From: Singulisphaera sp. GP187
GTDB taxonomy: Bacteria; Planctomycetota; Planctomycetia; Isosphaerales; Isosphaeraceae
Assembly (NCBI RefSeq): GCF_900129635.1
Contig: NZ_FSRB01000001.1
Span: 4,379,501 to 4,443,500 of the forward strand
Length of the DNA stretch: 64,000 bases
Reading direction: 5' to 3'
Positions 44,646 through 52,935 of this stretch are shown piece after piece (position 1 is the first letter of the stretch; every line of letters starts with the position of its first letter). Made by a program: the position numbers and the translations under genes. A model generated the notes under the pieces. The model was not told the DNA's origin. It was given only the letters and a program-made list of their open reading frames with translations, and searched no databases.

Positions 44646-46751
44646 GTGGCGCAAGAATCCGCAAGAAAAGCCCAGCAACAACTCGGCACGCTCTTCACGA
44701 GCGGAGCAATCGGCGGGCTGAGCGACGATGAGTTGCTGAGGCGGTTCCTGCGTCAGAGCGGTTGCGACGCCGAGGCCGCGTTCCAGGTGTTGGTGGAGCG
44801 CCACGGGCCAATGGTCATGGGGGTCTGTCGGCGGATGCTCTCCGACTACCATGCCGCGGAAGATGCCTTCCAGGCGACTTTCCTCGTCCTGGCTCGACGG
44901 GCGGACGCCGCCTCTCGGCAGGAGCGGCTGGCGAACTGGCTCTATGGCGTCGCCGTCCGCGCGGCGAAGGAGTTAAGGCGGTCCGAGGCGAGGCGGCAGG
45001 CGAGAGAGCGGGCATCAGTGGACCCGCACCGGGCTGAGCTCGCGACCGACCAAGGGCCCGGTCAGGTCGATTTGCACTCGGTGCTCGACGAGGAATTGAG
45101 CCGCCTGCCCGGGCGATACCGCGCCGCGCTGGTGGCCTGCGAACTGGAGGGGCTGTCGCGGCGGGAGGCGGCAGTTCAGCTTGGGGTGCCGGAGGGGACG
45201 CTTTCAAGCCATTTGATGCGAGGCCGAAAGCTCTTGCGGGAGCGACTCGGACGTCGTGGTTTCGGTGCGACAGCCTGGTCGTTGGGAGGGCTCGCTCACG
45301 AGGGTGGGTGGAGTTCGGTCCCGGTCTCGGGCATGTTGACCAGGTCCTCGGTTCGGACGGCGCTGGGCGTACTCTCCGGAGATGTCGGGAGTGTTCCGAC
45401 ATCTGTTGACCTGCTGATAAACTCCATGTGGAGGACAAAGCTCGTGAGCAAGTTAGTCATGGCCGTCGGGACCGGCGTTTCGCTCGGAGTCCTGGCGTTG
45501 GTCGGGGTGGTGCTGGCGCAGACCGATCAAGGTTCCGAGCCGCACACGCCTCCGCCCAGGGTGACGGCGAATCCCCCCAAGCCGCCGCGTGTCTCCTCGT
45601 CGATCGAGGGTGACAACCTGCGGATGAACGTCGAAGTTCCTCTCGACCTGGTCGTTCCCGACACGTTGATCCTCCGAGGGCAAGGCCGGGAAGTCGAGAT
45701 TTCCGTCGGGCCGCGGTTGCTCCGGTCGATGGAGGGGCATACCGGGTCGGTCTTTTCGGTGGCGTTCTCTCCCGATGGCACGAAAATCCTCTCGGGGAGC
45801 GGCTGGCCTTGGGGCGATCGGACGCTCCGGCTCTGGGACGTGGCCAGCGGGGTGGAGATCCGCCGGTTCCTGACGGCGACCGACGATCCCGGAGCCGAGA
45901 CCCACGGCCCGCGCGAAGTACCGGGCGAAGTGCATAGTCTCGCGTTCACCCCGGATGGCCGCCAGGCCCTCTCCGGTGGCACCGGCGGCATCGTTCAACT
46001 CTGGGACCTGGAGACCGGCAAGGAAATCCGCCGCCTCTCAGGGCACACCGGTACAATCTACGAACTAGCGATCTCACCTGACGGCCGACGCGCCCTGACG
46101 GCGAGCCGGGACAAGACGGCCCGACTCTGGGACCTGGCCAGCGGCCGGGAGATCCATGTCCTCAAGGGCCACACCAACTGGGTCCGCTCGGTCGCCTTCT
46201 CGCCCGACGGCCGTCGCGCATTGACCGGGTCCGGCCCGAAGGACCATACGATGCGGCTCTGGGACCTTGAAACGGGCGGTCAGTTGAAGTCACTCGAGCA
46301 GGCCGGGATCGTGCGCGGCCTGGCCTTCACCCCGGATGGCGTCCACGCGATCGCGGGAATCAACCCTGAGCTTCCCGACGTCCCCGGCGCGATCCACCTC
46401 TGGGACCTCGATCGCGGTGTCGAGGTCCGTCGGTTCGACGGGCATGGATTCGCAGTGACCAGCATCGCGATGGCCCCCGATGGCCGGCAGTTCCTGTCGA
46501 CGAGTTACGACCGCACAATTCGGCTTTGGGACATCGCCAGCGGCCGCGAACTCTACCGGCTGACCGGCCATCAGGAATGGGTCTGGACCGTCGCGTACAG
46601 CCCCCGCGGCGACCTCGCCGTCTCGGGCGGCGGAGCGTCCGGCGGCGCCCAGACCGTCGCCCCAGGCCACGACTTCGCGCTGCGGTTGTGGGACCTCACG
46701 GGCAAGGCCGAGATCAAGACCGCGGTGCCCTCCCTCCCCGGCCGACCTTAA
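44646..46751 (+). CDS. ECF sigma factor fused to WD40 repeats
   Basis: 701 residues, GTG start at 44646. Sigma region 2 is at about 45-115 (AFQVLVERHGPMVMGVCRRML, DAFQATFLVLARR) and region 4 at about 140-195 (YRAALVACELEGLSRREAAV, GTLSSHLMRGRKLLRERL). A transmembrane helix follows at about 275-298 (MAVGTGVSLGVLALVGVVLA). Then about six WD40 repeats at 365-700 (GHTGSVFSVAFSPDG, GHTGTIYELAISPDG, GHTNWVRSVAFSPDG, GHQEWVWTVAYSPRG). Such sigma-WD40 fusions are known in planctomycetes. The topology (sigma inside, propeller outside) suggests a sensor propeller, an inference. Confidence 0.93.
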   Translation: MAQESARKAQQQLGTLFTSGAIGGLSDDELLRRFLRQSGCDAEAAFQVLVERHGPMVMGVCRRMLSDYHAAEDAFQATFLVLARRADAASRQERLANWLYGVAVRAAKELRRSEARRQARERASVDPHRAELATDQGPGQVDLHSVLDEELSRLPGRYRAALVACELEGLSRREAAVQLGVPEGTLSSHLMRGRKLLRERLGRRGFGATAWSLGGLAHEGGWSSVPVSGMLTRSSVRTALGVLSGDVGSVPTSVDLLINSMWRTKLVSKLVMAVGTGVSLGVLALVGVVLAQTDQGSEPHTPPPRVTANPPKPPRVSSSIEGDNLRMNVEVPLDLVVPDTLILRGQGREVEISVGPRLLRSMEGHTGSVFSVAFSPDGTKILSGSGWPWGDRTLRLWDVASGVEIRRFLTATDDPGAETHGPREVPGEVHSLAFTPDGRQALSGGTGGIVQLWDLETGKEIRRLSGHTGTIYELAISPDGRRALTASRDKTARLWDLASGREIHVLKGHTNWVRSVAFSPDGRRALTGSGPKDHTMRLWDLETGGQLKSLEQAGIVRGLAFTPDGVHAIAGINPELPDVPGAIHLWDLDRGVEVRRFDGHGFAVTSIAMAPDGRQFLSTSYDRTIRLWDIASGRELYRLTGHQEWVWTVAYSPRGDLAVSGGGASGGAQTVAPGHDFALRLWDLTGKAEIKTAVPSLPGRP

Positions 46752-46892
46752 TCGCGTGCCGCTTTCCATGCAGACTCATGAATCCCATTGGCAAGCGACA
46801 ATGACGCCGATAGGTTTGACCGTCCCGGCAGGACACACCTGAAGTGAAGTCGGTGGCCTTCAGGGCGGCCCTCCGCTGGGGTAGCAAGACAA

Positions 46893-46931
46893 AGGGTCAG
46901 GAGGCGATGCAATTCATCGGCTCCTGACCCT
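46893..46931. terminator. Bidirectional terminator hairpin
   Basis: An 11-bp perfect outer stem (AGGGTCAGGAG / CTCCTGACCCT) plus an inner 5-bp stem (CGATG / CATCG). It lies between the convergent sigma-WD40 (46751) and leuA (46996) genes. Confidence 0.8.
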
Positions 46932-46995
46932 GACAATTGCTCAAGCGAACAGAGCATCACTCTCGCAGACTAACGACCGAGGCCCAAGCTGACGC

Positions 46996-48567
46996 TCAGG
47001 CCCCTGCCCCGGGGCGGCCGATGACCTCGCGGGGGTGGTCACGTTCGCGGCGGGTGGCGATGGCGTTGACGGCGTTCAGATAGGCTTCGGCCGAAGCCTC
47101 GATAATGTCGGTCGAGGCCGCGCGGCCGCGGAACGTGCGGTCGTCGCTCTCGACTTCGAGTTCCAGCGACACTTCGCCCTGGGCGTCCTTGCCTCCGGTG
47201 ACGCCCCGGACGCCGAATTCGCGGAGGTTGGCCGTGATTCCGGTCACGCGCTCGACCGCCTTGAAAATGGCGTCGACGGGGCCGTCGCCAATCGCGGCGT
47301 CCTGAACGAGCTGGCCGTCGGGCCGGCGAATGCAGACGGTGGCCGTCGGGGTCACACTGGTCCCGGCCGTGGTGTGCAGGCTGACCAAGGTCCAGTGCGC
47401 GGCAACGTCCTGAATGTGCTTCTCGATCAGGACGACCAAGTCCTCGTCGTACACTTCCTTTTTCTTGTCGGCCAGCGTCTTGAAGTCTTCGAACAAGATC
47501 TCGAGCTGGTCTTCGTTCAGGTGGTAGCCCAGCTCGGTCACCCGGTCGCGGAGGGCGTGGCGGCCCGAGTGCTTGCCCAGCACGAGGTCGGTCTTGGGGA
47601 CCCCGACCTCCTCGGGACGCATAATTTCATAAGTTGACCGCTCCTTGAGCATGCCGTCCTGGTGGATCCCCGCCTCGTGCGCGAACGCGTTGCGGCCGAC
47701 GATCGCCTTGTTGCGCTGAACGGTCAGGCCGGTGATCGTCGAGACCATCCGGCTGACCGGGTAGAGCCGCTCGGTCTTGATGCCGGTGGTCAGGCCGTAG
47801 TAGTCGGCCCGCGTCTTCAACGCCATCACGATTTCCTCGAGCGCGGCGTTCCCAGCGCGTTCGCCGATGCCGTTGATCGTGCACTCGACCTGGCGGGCTC
47901 CGACCTCACAGGCGGCCAGGCTATTGGCGACGGCCAGGCCGAGGTCGTTGTGGCAGTGAACGCTGATCACGGCCTGGCCGATGTTGGGAACGCGTTCGCG
48001 GAGGGCGGTGATGACGGCCGCGTACTGGGTGGGTGTGGCATAGCCCACGGTATCGGGGATGTTGACGGTGGTCGCGCCGGCGGCGATGGCGGCTTCGACC
48101 ACTTCACAGAGGAAGTCCACCTCGGTCCGCGCGGCATCCTCGGGGCTGAATTCGACATCGCTACAGTACCCCTTGGCGCGGCGAACGCTGGCCACCGCGC
48201 GTTCGACGACCTGCTCGCGGGTCATTTTGAGCTTGTGCTCGCGATGGATCGCCGAGGTCGCCAGGAAGACATGGATTCGGGGACTCTGGGCGTACTGCAA
48301 GGCCTCCCAGGCGCGGTCGATATCCCGATCGTTGCACCGGGCCAGCCCGCAGACGGTGGTACCCGCCACCTCGGCGGCGACGGCGCGGACCGCCTCGAAG
48401 TCCCCTTGGGAGGCGATCGGGAACCCCGCCTCGATAATGTCGACTCCGAGCGCGGCCAGGGCACGGGCCACTTCCACCTTCTCAACGATGTTCATGCTCG
48501 CGCCGGGGGATTGCTCGCCGTCACGCAAGGTCGTGTCGAAGATCCGGATTCGATTCGCGTCAGCCAT
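46996..48567 (-). CDS. leuA: 2-isopropylmalate synthase
   Basis: 523 residues, normal for the short LeuA form. It condenses 2-oxoisovalerate with acetyl-CoA, the first committed step of leucine biosynthesis. Landmarks are IFDTTLRDGEQSPGASM (metal-binding D), IEAGFPIASQGDFEAV, ISVHCHNDLGLAVANSL (HxH metal ligands) and NGIGERAGNAALEEIVM. The C-terminal regulatory domain (about 390-505) is the leucine-binding allosteric domain. The ATG at 48567 lies 156 bases downstream of a leucine-rich leader peptide and 80 bases downstream of a terminator-like hairpin. The gene is monocistronic here: leuB, leuC and leuD are not adjacent. Confidence 0.96.
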   Translation of the reverse strand: MADANRIRIFDTTLRDGEQSPGASMNIVEKVEVARALAALGVDIIEAGFPIASQGDFEAVRAVAAEVAGTTVCGLARCNDRDIDRAWEALQYAQSPRIHVFLATSAIHREHKLKMTREQVVERAVASVRRAKGYCSDVEFSPEDAARTEVDFLCEVVEAAIAAGATTVNIPDTVGYATPTQYAAVITALRERVPNIGQAVISVHCHNDLGLAVANSLAACEVGARQVECTINGIGERAGNAALEEIVMALKTRADYYGLTTGIKTERLYPVSRMVSTITGLTVQRNKAIVGRNAFAHEAGIHQDGMLKERSTYEIMRPEEVGVPKTDLVLGKHSGRHALRDRVTELGYHLNEDQLEILFEDFKTLADKKKEVYDEDLVVLIEKHIQDVAAHWTLVSLHTTAGTSVTPTATVCIRRPDGQLVQDAAIGDGPVDAIFKAVERVTGITANLREFGVRGVTGGKDAQGEVSLELEVESDDRTFRGRAASTDIIEASAEAYLNAVNAIATRRERDHPREVIGRPGAGA

Positions 48568-48647
48568 GGCTGTAGCTCTTCCTGCTTAAGATTGGTGAAG
48601 AAACGGAGTTCGCAGGCAAAGGACGCATCGACCGGGAGAAACGGAGA

Positions 48648-48688
48648 AAGCCCCGAGACTCGCCGGCCAGGGGCGGGTCTCGGGGCTT
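48648..48688 (-). promoter_or_regulatory. Attenuator-like hairpin in the leuA leader
   Basis: On the minus strand, AAGCCCCGAGAC pairs with GTCTCGGGGCTT (12 bp perfect); a G-T pair and a 4-bp GC extension make a stem of about 17 bp with a 7-base loop. It is followed by TCTCCGTTTCTCC, which is pyrimidine-rich. It lies 36 bases after the leader peptide stop and about 80 bases before the leuA ATG, the placement expected of an attenuator. Confidence 0.65.
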
Positions 48689-48723
48689 CGTAGGTCACGC
48701 GAGAGGCGTTGCGGCGACGAACC

Positions 48724-48795
48724 CTAAGACTCCACCCGGCCAAGTCGAAGGCCAAGAATTCGTTGAAGTCGTAGTGTCGTCGTCAAGGATCGCAT
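48724..48795 (-). CDS. Leucine-rich leader peptide of leuA (leuL-like)
   Basis: A 23-codon frame: ATG at 48795, TAG at 48724. Leucines are at positions 4, 8, 10, 14, 16 and 18 (codons TTG, CTA, CTT, CTT, CTT, CTT); the core reads LRLQRILGLRLG. CGGAG about 9 bases upstream may be the ribosome-binding site. It ends 156 bases before leuA, with an attenuator-like hairpin between. Known leu leaders have several consecutive leucines so that ribosome stalling on scarce leucyl-tRNA decides termination; here they are spread, mostly as CTT, a codon that appears little used in this GC-rich window. Confidence 0.6.
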   Translation of the reverse strand: MRSLTTTLRLQRILGLRLGRVES

Positions 48796-49084
48796 CCAGG
48801 GAGGCTCCGGGCGCATCCGCCTATCGTCCATCTGGTCCCAATCATATCGCCGGTACCGGGGCGAGGTCAATGGTCACATCGGCCCGACCCGCAAGATTGG
48901 CTCGCCGCCCGGCCGCAGTCCGGGGAATTAAGCGGGTTTCAAACGAGGGAGTCTCCCACCGGCACACTCCCCGTCGCGATGACGCCGCCTCCGTCTTGCA
49001 CCCAGCCCATGACAACTGTCTAATGAATCAAGAGACAGTTGTCGGAGAAATTGTCGAAGTCGAGTGAGAAAAGGAGTCGCCGAG

Positions 49085-50311
49085 ATGGAGAGCGAGCACG
49101 GCCTCCGAGCCAACGGAGCCGAGAGTGGAAGCGTGTCGTTCGGAGACGACCGACTTCTTGCGGGCTTGGTGATCGCGGTCTTGCTCTGCCTGATTTTGGG
49201 CGCGGGGTTGCTGGCGCTTCGGGATCCGTTGGCGGCGGTCATCGTGCTGACGTCGGCGGCCCTGGCCGTGGCTGGCCTGACGGTGGTCGCGAGCCGGTGG
49301 GAGAGCCAGCGCGACAGCTTGCTCCAGACCTTGGCGATCGCCGTGGAACAGGGGATGCCGTTGGCGGCGGCGATCGAGGCGTTGGGAGATGCGCACCGCG
49401 GCCGATCGAGGCGGCGGCTCCTGGCCCTGACGCGTTACCTCCAGGAGGGGGCTCCGCTCCCCCAGGCCCTGGTCTTGGTGCCGGGGGTCTTGCCGCGCGA
49501 CGCGGAGCTCTCGATCGGCGTGGGCTGGGCGTCCGACCGACTGGCGGGGGCGCTCCGCGAGGCGGCCGACCCGAAAACGCCCGAGCGGGTCCTCCGGGCC
49601 AGCTTCATCCCCCGGATCGCCTATCTCGTGACCCTTCTTTTATTCATGAAATTCATTCTATTTTTTGTTCTTTATTTCATTTTCCCCAAATTCGAGGCCA
49701 TCTTCGCCGACTTCGGAATCGGTCTGCCCCGGTTCACGGTGGGTGTCATCCTGACGAGCCATTTCTTCATGAGATGGGGCTGGCCGCTCCTCGTGTTGAT
49801 GACGGTTTGCGAATTGACGGTGGCGGTAATTTTGCCGCTTTCCTTGACGGGTTGGTTGGAGCCCAACGTCTTCTGGCTCGACCGCTTGTTCCGGTCGCGG
49901 CACACCGCGCCGGTGCTCCGGTCCCTGGCCTGGGTGGTGGAGGGGGGAAAGTCGCTCTCCGCGGGGATCGCGATCCTGATTCGGTTTTCTCCCCCGGGGT
50001 GGGTGCGGAACCGGCTGACGCTGACGCTCCAAGACCTCAGCCACGGGACCGAGTGTTGGGAGTCGCTACGGAACCGAGGGCTGATCGGTCCGGCCGACGC
50101 GGCGATCCTGGAATCGGCCAGCCGGGTCGGCAACTTGCCCTGGGCCTTGAGAGAGACGGCCGCCGGAGCCGCGCGACGGTCTTCGCTCCGCCTTGAGGGG
50201 TGGATCCAGGTCCTCTCCGCGCTGGTCTATCTGGCCTTGGGCGTCTTGGTGGTCGTTGTGGCCGCCGCGTTCTTCACGCCCCTGATCACGCTCATCGAAA
50301 AGCTCGCCTGA
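49085..50311 (+). CDS. Type II secretion system F-like membrane protein
   Basis: 408 residues from the ATG at 49085 (AAAGGAG upstream). It is a polytopic inner-membrane protein with hydrophobic segments at about 22-46, 50-70, 190-215 (LVTLLLFMKFILFFVLYFIF), 235-275 and 380-403 (YLALGVLVVVVAAAFFTPL). Two weak GspF-like repeats are seen: LAIAVEQGMPLAAAIEALG, and later LAWVVEGGKSLSAGIAILI. GspF/PilC proteins form the platform of type II secretion and type IV pilus machines. No other secretion genes are nearby; with the DUF1559 prepilin-like protein 10 kb away it might serve pseudopilus assembly, an inference. Confidence 0.78.
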   Translation: MESEHGLRANGAESGSVSFGDDRLLAGLVIAVLLCLILGAGLLALRDPLAAVIVLTSAALAVAGLTVVASRWESQRDSLLQTLAIAVEQGMPLAAAIEALGDAHRGRSRRRLLALTRYLQEGAPLPQALVLVPGVLPRDAELSIGVGWASDRLAGALREAADPKTPERVLRASFIPRIAYLVTLLLFMKFILFFVLYFIFPKFEAIFADFGIGLPRFTVGVILTSHFFMRWGWPLLVLMTVCELTVAVILPLSLTGWLEPNVFWLDRLFRSRHTAPVLRSLAWVVEGGKSLSAGIAILIRFSPPGWVRNRLTLTLQDLSHGTECWESLRNRGLIGPADAAILESASRVGNLPWALRETAAGAARRSSLRLEGWIQVLSALVYLALGVLVVVVAAAFFTPLITLIEKLA

Positions 50312-50486
50312 TCCACGAGCGAAGAAGCCATCACCTAAAACTAAGAACGTGTAACAATCCCTGCGGGGCGAGCGGGGCGCCTGCGAGTCCAGGGACCAAC
50401 AGATATCGGCCTTGCTGAGGGGACAGGGAGCGATCCGCTCCCCGCTCGCCTTTCAGGCGAGCGCAAGCTCAGAAGGTCAACGCAAT

Positions 50487-50537
50487 CAGCCCCGGGAAGA
50501 AGGCAGTCGGTTGGACTGCGTCTTCTTCCCGGGGCTG
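50487..50537. terminator. Long hairpin 3' of the first PEP-CTERM gene
   Basis: A 16-bp perfect stem (CAGCCCCGGGAAGAAG and complement) encloses a second stem (GCAGTC / GACTGC). It is about 70 bases downstream of the minus-strand PEP-CTERM stop (50607). Probable terminator. Confidence 0.65.
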
Positions 50538-50606
50538 GGATCGTTCTCGTCGTCACCGGCCACGACTCAGGAGCGGACTGCTCACTGGTTGTTCACGCGG
50601 TGTTGT

Positions 50607-51224
50607 TCAGCGAGACAAAGCTTTGCGATTTCGGCGGGCCAAGCCCACTCCGGCGAGACCGATCGCGAAGATGGCGAGGGTGCTCGGCTCGGGGACTTCC
50701 TGGCCGGCCAGCAAGGGGCCGACATAGGCGAACAACTGAGTCGAGCCACCATTGACGCCCTGGGGGGCGAGTTGCACGGGGCCGATCATCTGGAAGTTGC
50801 TCAGCGTGAACGGCAAGGGGGTGCTGCCGGCCTGGGTGATCGAGGTGAACGAGAGGAGGACGTCCGAGAACACATTCCCGGTGATCGTTCCGTTCAGCAC
50901 GCCGGTGACGGCAACGTTGCTCCACGGGAAGGTTCCGCCGGGTCCGGTCGGGAACGCAACGTTGAGCGAGAACGGGACGGCGTTGATCACCTGGGTCGTG
51001 CCTTCGGGCAAGCTGGCGATATGCAGGCTTCCCAGGTTGATGACGCCCGGGGTCAGCACACCACCGGAGTTCCCGGTGAAGCTCAGGGAGCCGGCGCCGG
51101 CGCCGATGAACCCGGTCGTGCCGTAGGAAAGGGGTTGCGAGATGGGGGACGCCTCGGTCGTCGTGGCGATCCATCCGCCGAGCGTCAGAGCCAACATCAG
51201 GGTGTGAAGTCTGGACAGTCGCAA
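50607..51224 (-). CDS. PEP-CTERM sorting-domain protein A
   Basis: 205 residues, TTG start at 51224 chosen because AGGAG lies 7 bases upstream. A signal peptide (LMLALTLGGWIATTTEA) precedes a beta-rich secreted domain of low sequence complexity. The C-terminus is VPEPSTLAIFAIGLAGVGLA and then RRNR, a classic PEP-CTERM tail: the VPEP motif, a transmembrane helix and basic residues, cut by an exosortase-type enzyme. No exosortase gene is seen in the window. Similar in design to the next gene, so a duplication is likely. Confidence 0.85.
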   Translation of the reverse strand: MRLSRLHTLMLALTLGGWIATTTEASPISQPLSYGTTGFIGAGAGSLSFTGNSGGVLTPGVINLGSLHIASLPEGTTQVINAVPFSLNVAFPTGPGGTFPWSNVAVTGVLNGTITGNVFSDVLLSFTSITQAGSTPLPFTLSNFQMIGPVQLAPQGVNGGSTQLFAYVGPLLAGQEVPEPSTLAIFAIGLAGVGLARRNRKALSR

Positions 51225-51710
51225 GGTGAAACTCCTGGAAATCCGATGTTCAAATAGGGTCGGAAACACGTGATGCGAACGCCCGCAAGAGGGGGTCGAT
51301 CGCAAGGACTGGCTTGCCTGAACGGCGCCCCACGCGGGGCCGGCGGGCCAAGTCCAGTCCGCCCTGCTGCGCCGTGGTTACGGCGGGCGTGGCGGGGTCA
51401 GCGACGGCATTCCTCCTGCTAAAACGGGTCAGGGAACCCGATTCGACCGAGGTGGATGCCAGGCTCGAAACGCCCTCGTTGTCGATGACATCGAGCGAAA
51501 GAAACGATCCGTGAACAGGCCAAAAGAAGGAACGGCCGGTCTGGGTCACCGGACCGTTCGCCTCAACGGTTGAAGCAGTCTCAAGCGGGGTCGATCCGAA
51601 ACCGTCGAAGGACACCGGGAAGGCGAACGTCGGCGAGAAGCAGTCGTGGTTGTGGAGCAAGACGCGACACATATCGGATCTCACGGTGCTTGAGCAAGGC
51701 GTTGGTTGGG

Positions 51711-51738
51711 AGAAAAAGCCCCTCGAACAGGAGGGGCT
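51711..51738 (-). terminator. Rho-independent terminator of PEP-CTERM gene B
   Basis: On the minus strand, AGCCCCTC / GAGGGGCT (8-bp stem, 6-base loop) is followed by TTTTTCT. It lies 41 bases after the stop of the gene at 51780. Confidence 0.8.
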
Positions 51739-51779
51739 GCGGGACCTTTTTGCTCTAGTAGGAACGTGGCGAGCGGCGA

Positions 51780-52412
51780 TCAGGCAGCCCGCCGGGTACG
51801 AACCCGGTGACGAACACCGAGACCGGCCAGGGTGGTCAGGAAGAGAGCGATCGAGGTCGGCTCGGGAACGCGGGTCTCGGTGGTCAGGTAAGCCTGGGCC
51901 GAAGCATGACCGTTGTTGGTCGTCGAGGGCACCAGCGACAACGGATTGTCGGTGAAGCTCAGCGTGTTGAGGAACTTACCGGTCGCAAACGTGGGGTTCG
52001 TGAGCGGGTCGAACTTCGCCACCACGGACGACTGGCTGGCACCGGTGATGGTTCCATTCAGCGTGCCACTGATCTGGAACGGCGTATCATTGGGGTTGGG
52101 AACCTCGCCGTCAACCGAGTTGGCCAAGAACGTAATGTGGAAGGGTGTATTCACATAGGTCGTCGACCCACCGGATGGCAACGCGGCCACCTGGAAATCG
52201 CCAAGGCTGAACGCCGACGGCGAATTGAACTGGTTGGAGGTCACCGGGATGAAGCTAATCACGCCCGGACCCGACACTCCGGTCGAATCGATCGACCCCG
52301 AGGTGCTGTAATTGATGAGGGTATCCGCTCGCCCACTCGTGGCCGCGAAGCTGACCAGAGCCAGAGCCAAAACACCAGCCCGCAACCCGGTCGACTGACA
52401 TGACATGCGCAT
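51780..52412 (-). CDS. PEP-CTERM sorting-domain protein B
   Basis: About 210 residues. AGGAGGATA precedes ATGATG; the second ATG (52412) has better spacing than the first (52415). The signal peptide is LRAGVLALALVSFAATSGRA, then a beta-rich domain whose layout parallels protein A (signal, GVISFIPV-type strands, SGTLNGTITGASQSSVV, C-terminal tail). The tail is VPEPTSIALFLTTLAGLGV followed by RHRVRTRRAA, a PEP-CTERM signal for exosortase-mediated sorting. Upstream of protein A on the same strand with a terminator between, so each may be its own unit. Confidence 0.85.
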   Translation of the reverse strand: MRMSCQSTGLRAGVLALALVSFAATSGRADTLINYSTSGSIDSTGVSGPGVISFIPVTSNQFNSPSAFSLGDFQVAALPSGGSTTYVNTPFHITFLANSVDGEVPNPNDTPFQISGTLNGTITGASQSSVVAKFDPLTNPTFATGKFLNTLSFTDNPLSLVPSTTNNGHASAQAYLTTETRVPEPTSIALFLTTLAGLGVRHRVRTRRAA

Positions 52413-52520
52413 CATTATCCTCCTGAATTGATTGTCGCGCTCGAGCGACTTCGCCGAACTCAGAACCGGGCCACCATCGCTCGACGGTTCGCCCCAACCA
52501 TTTAGGGCGATGCCCTGCAC

Positions 52521-52935
52521 CGAGGTCTCCTACGATGGGAATGACACGTCCGAATCCATCACTTCGCACGGCCCGAGAACAACTCGAGCCTGACCGTTCC
52601 CTCACACCAAATTCCGGTGATCGGGTCAGGTCCGCGGGTGGTGGTCGGTGGCGTGACCGAACCCAAGGGACGACGACATGTGGGGTTTGAGGATGATGAG
52701 TGCAAGAGGTGTGTTCATTACCCGGCCTCCGTGCCTGGTCATGTCAGGCGTGCCCTTAGTTTCGTTGTGTGAAACCTCGGAGCGATTCCGAACGAGAGGG
52801 AATTTAACCCAACCCCTCCCGGCTGTAAACCGGAATATTTCAGAAAAGGCCGAATTACGCTCAAGTTCGTCGTCGAGATTCCAGAGAGGGCCCGAGGCCG
52901 CGACCCGATTCTCCTCGCCTGGACTTCCCAGACCC
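52521..52935. other. Intergenic region, 415 bp, no gene seen
   Basis: Between PEP-CTERM protein B (starting at 52412) and the priA stop. It would contain the promoter of protein B. I see no repeat or small gene. Confidence 0.4.
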
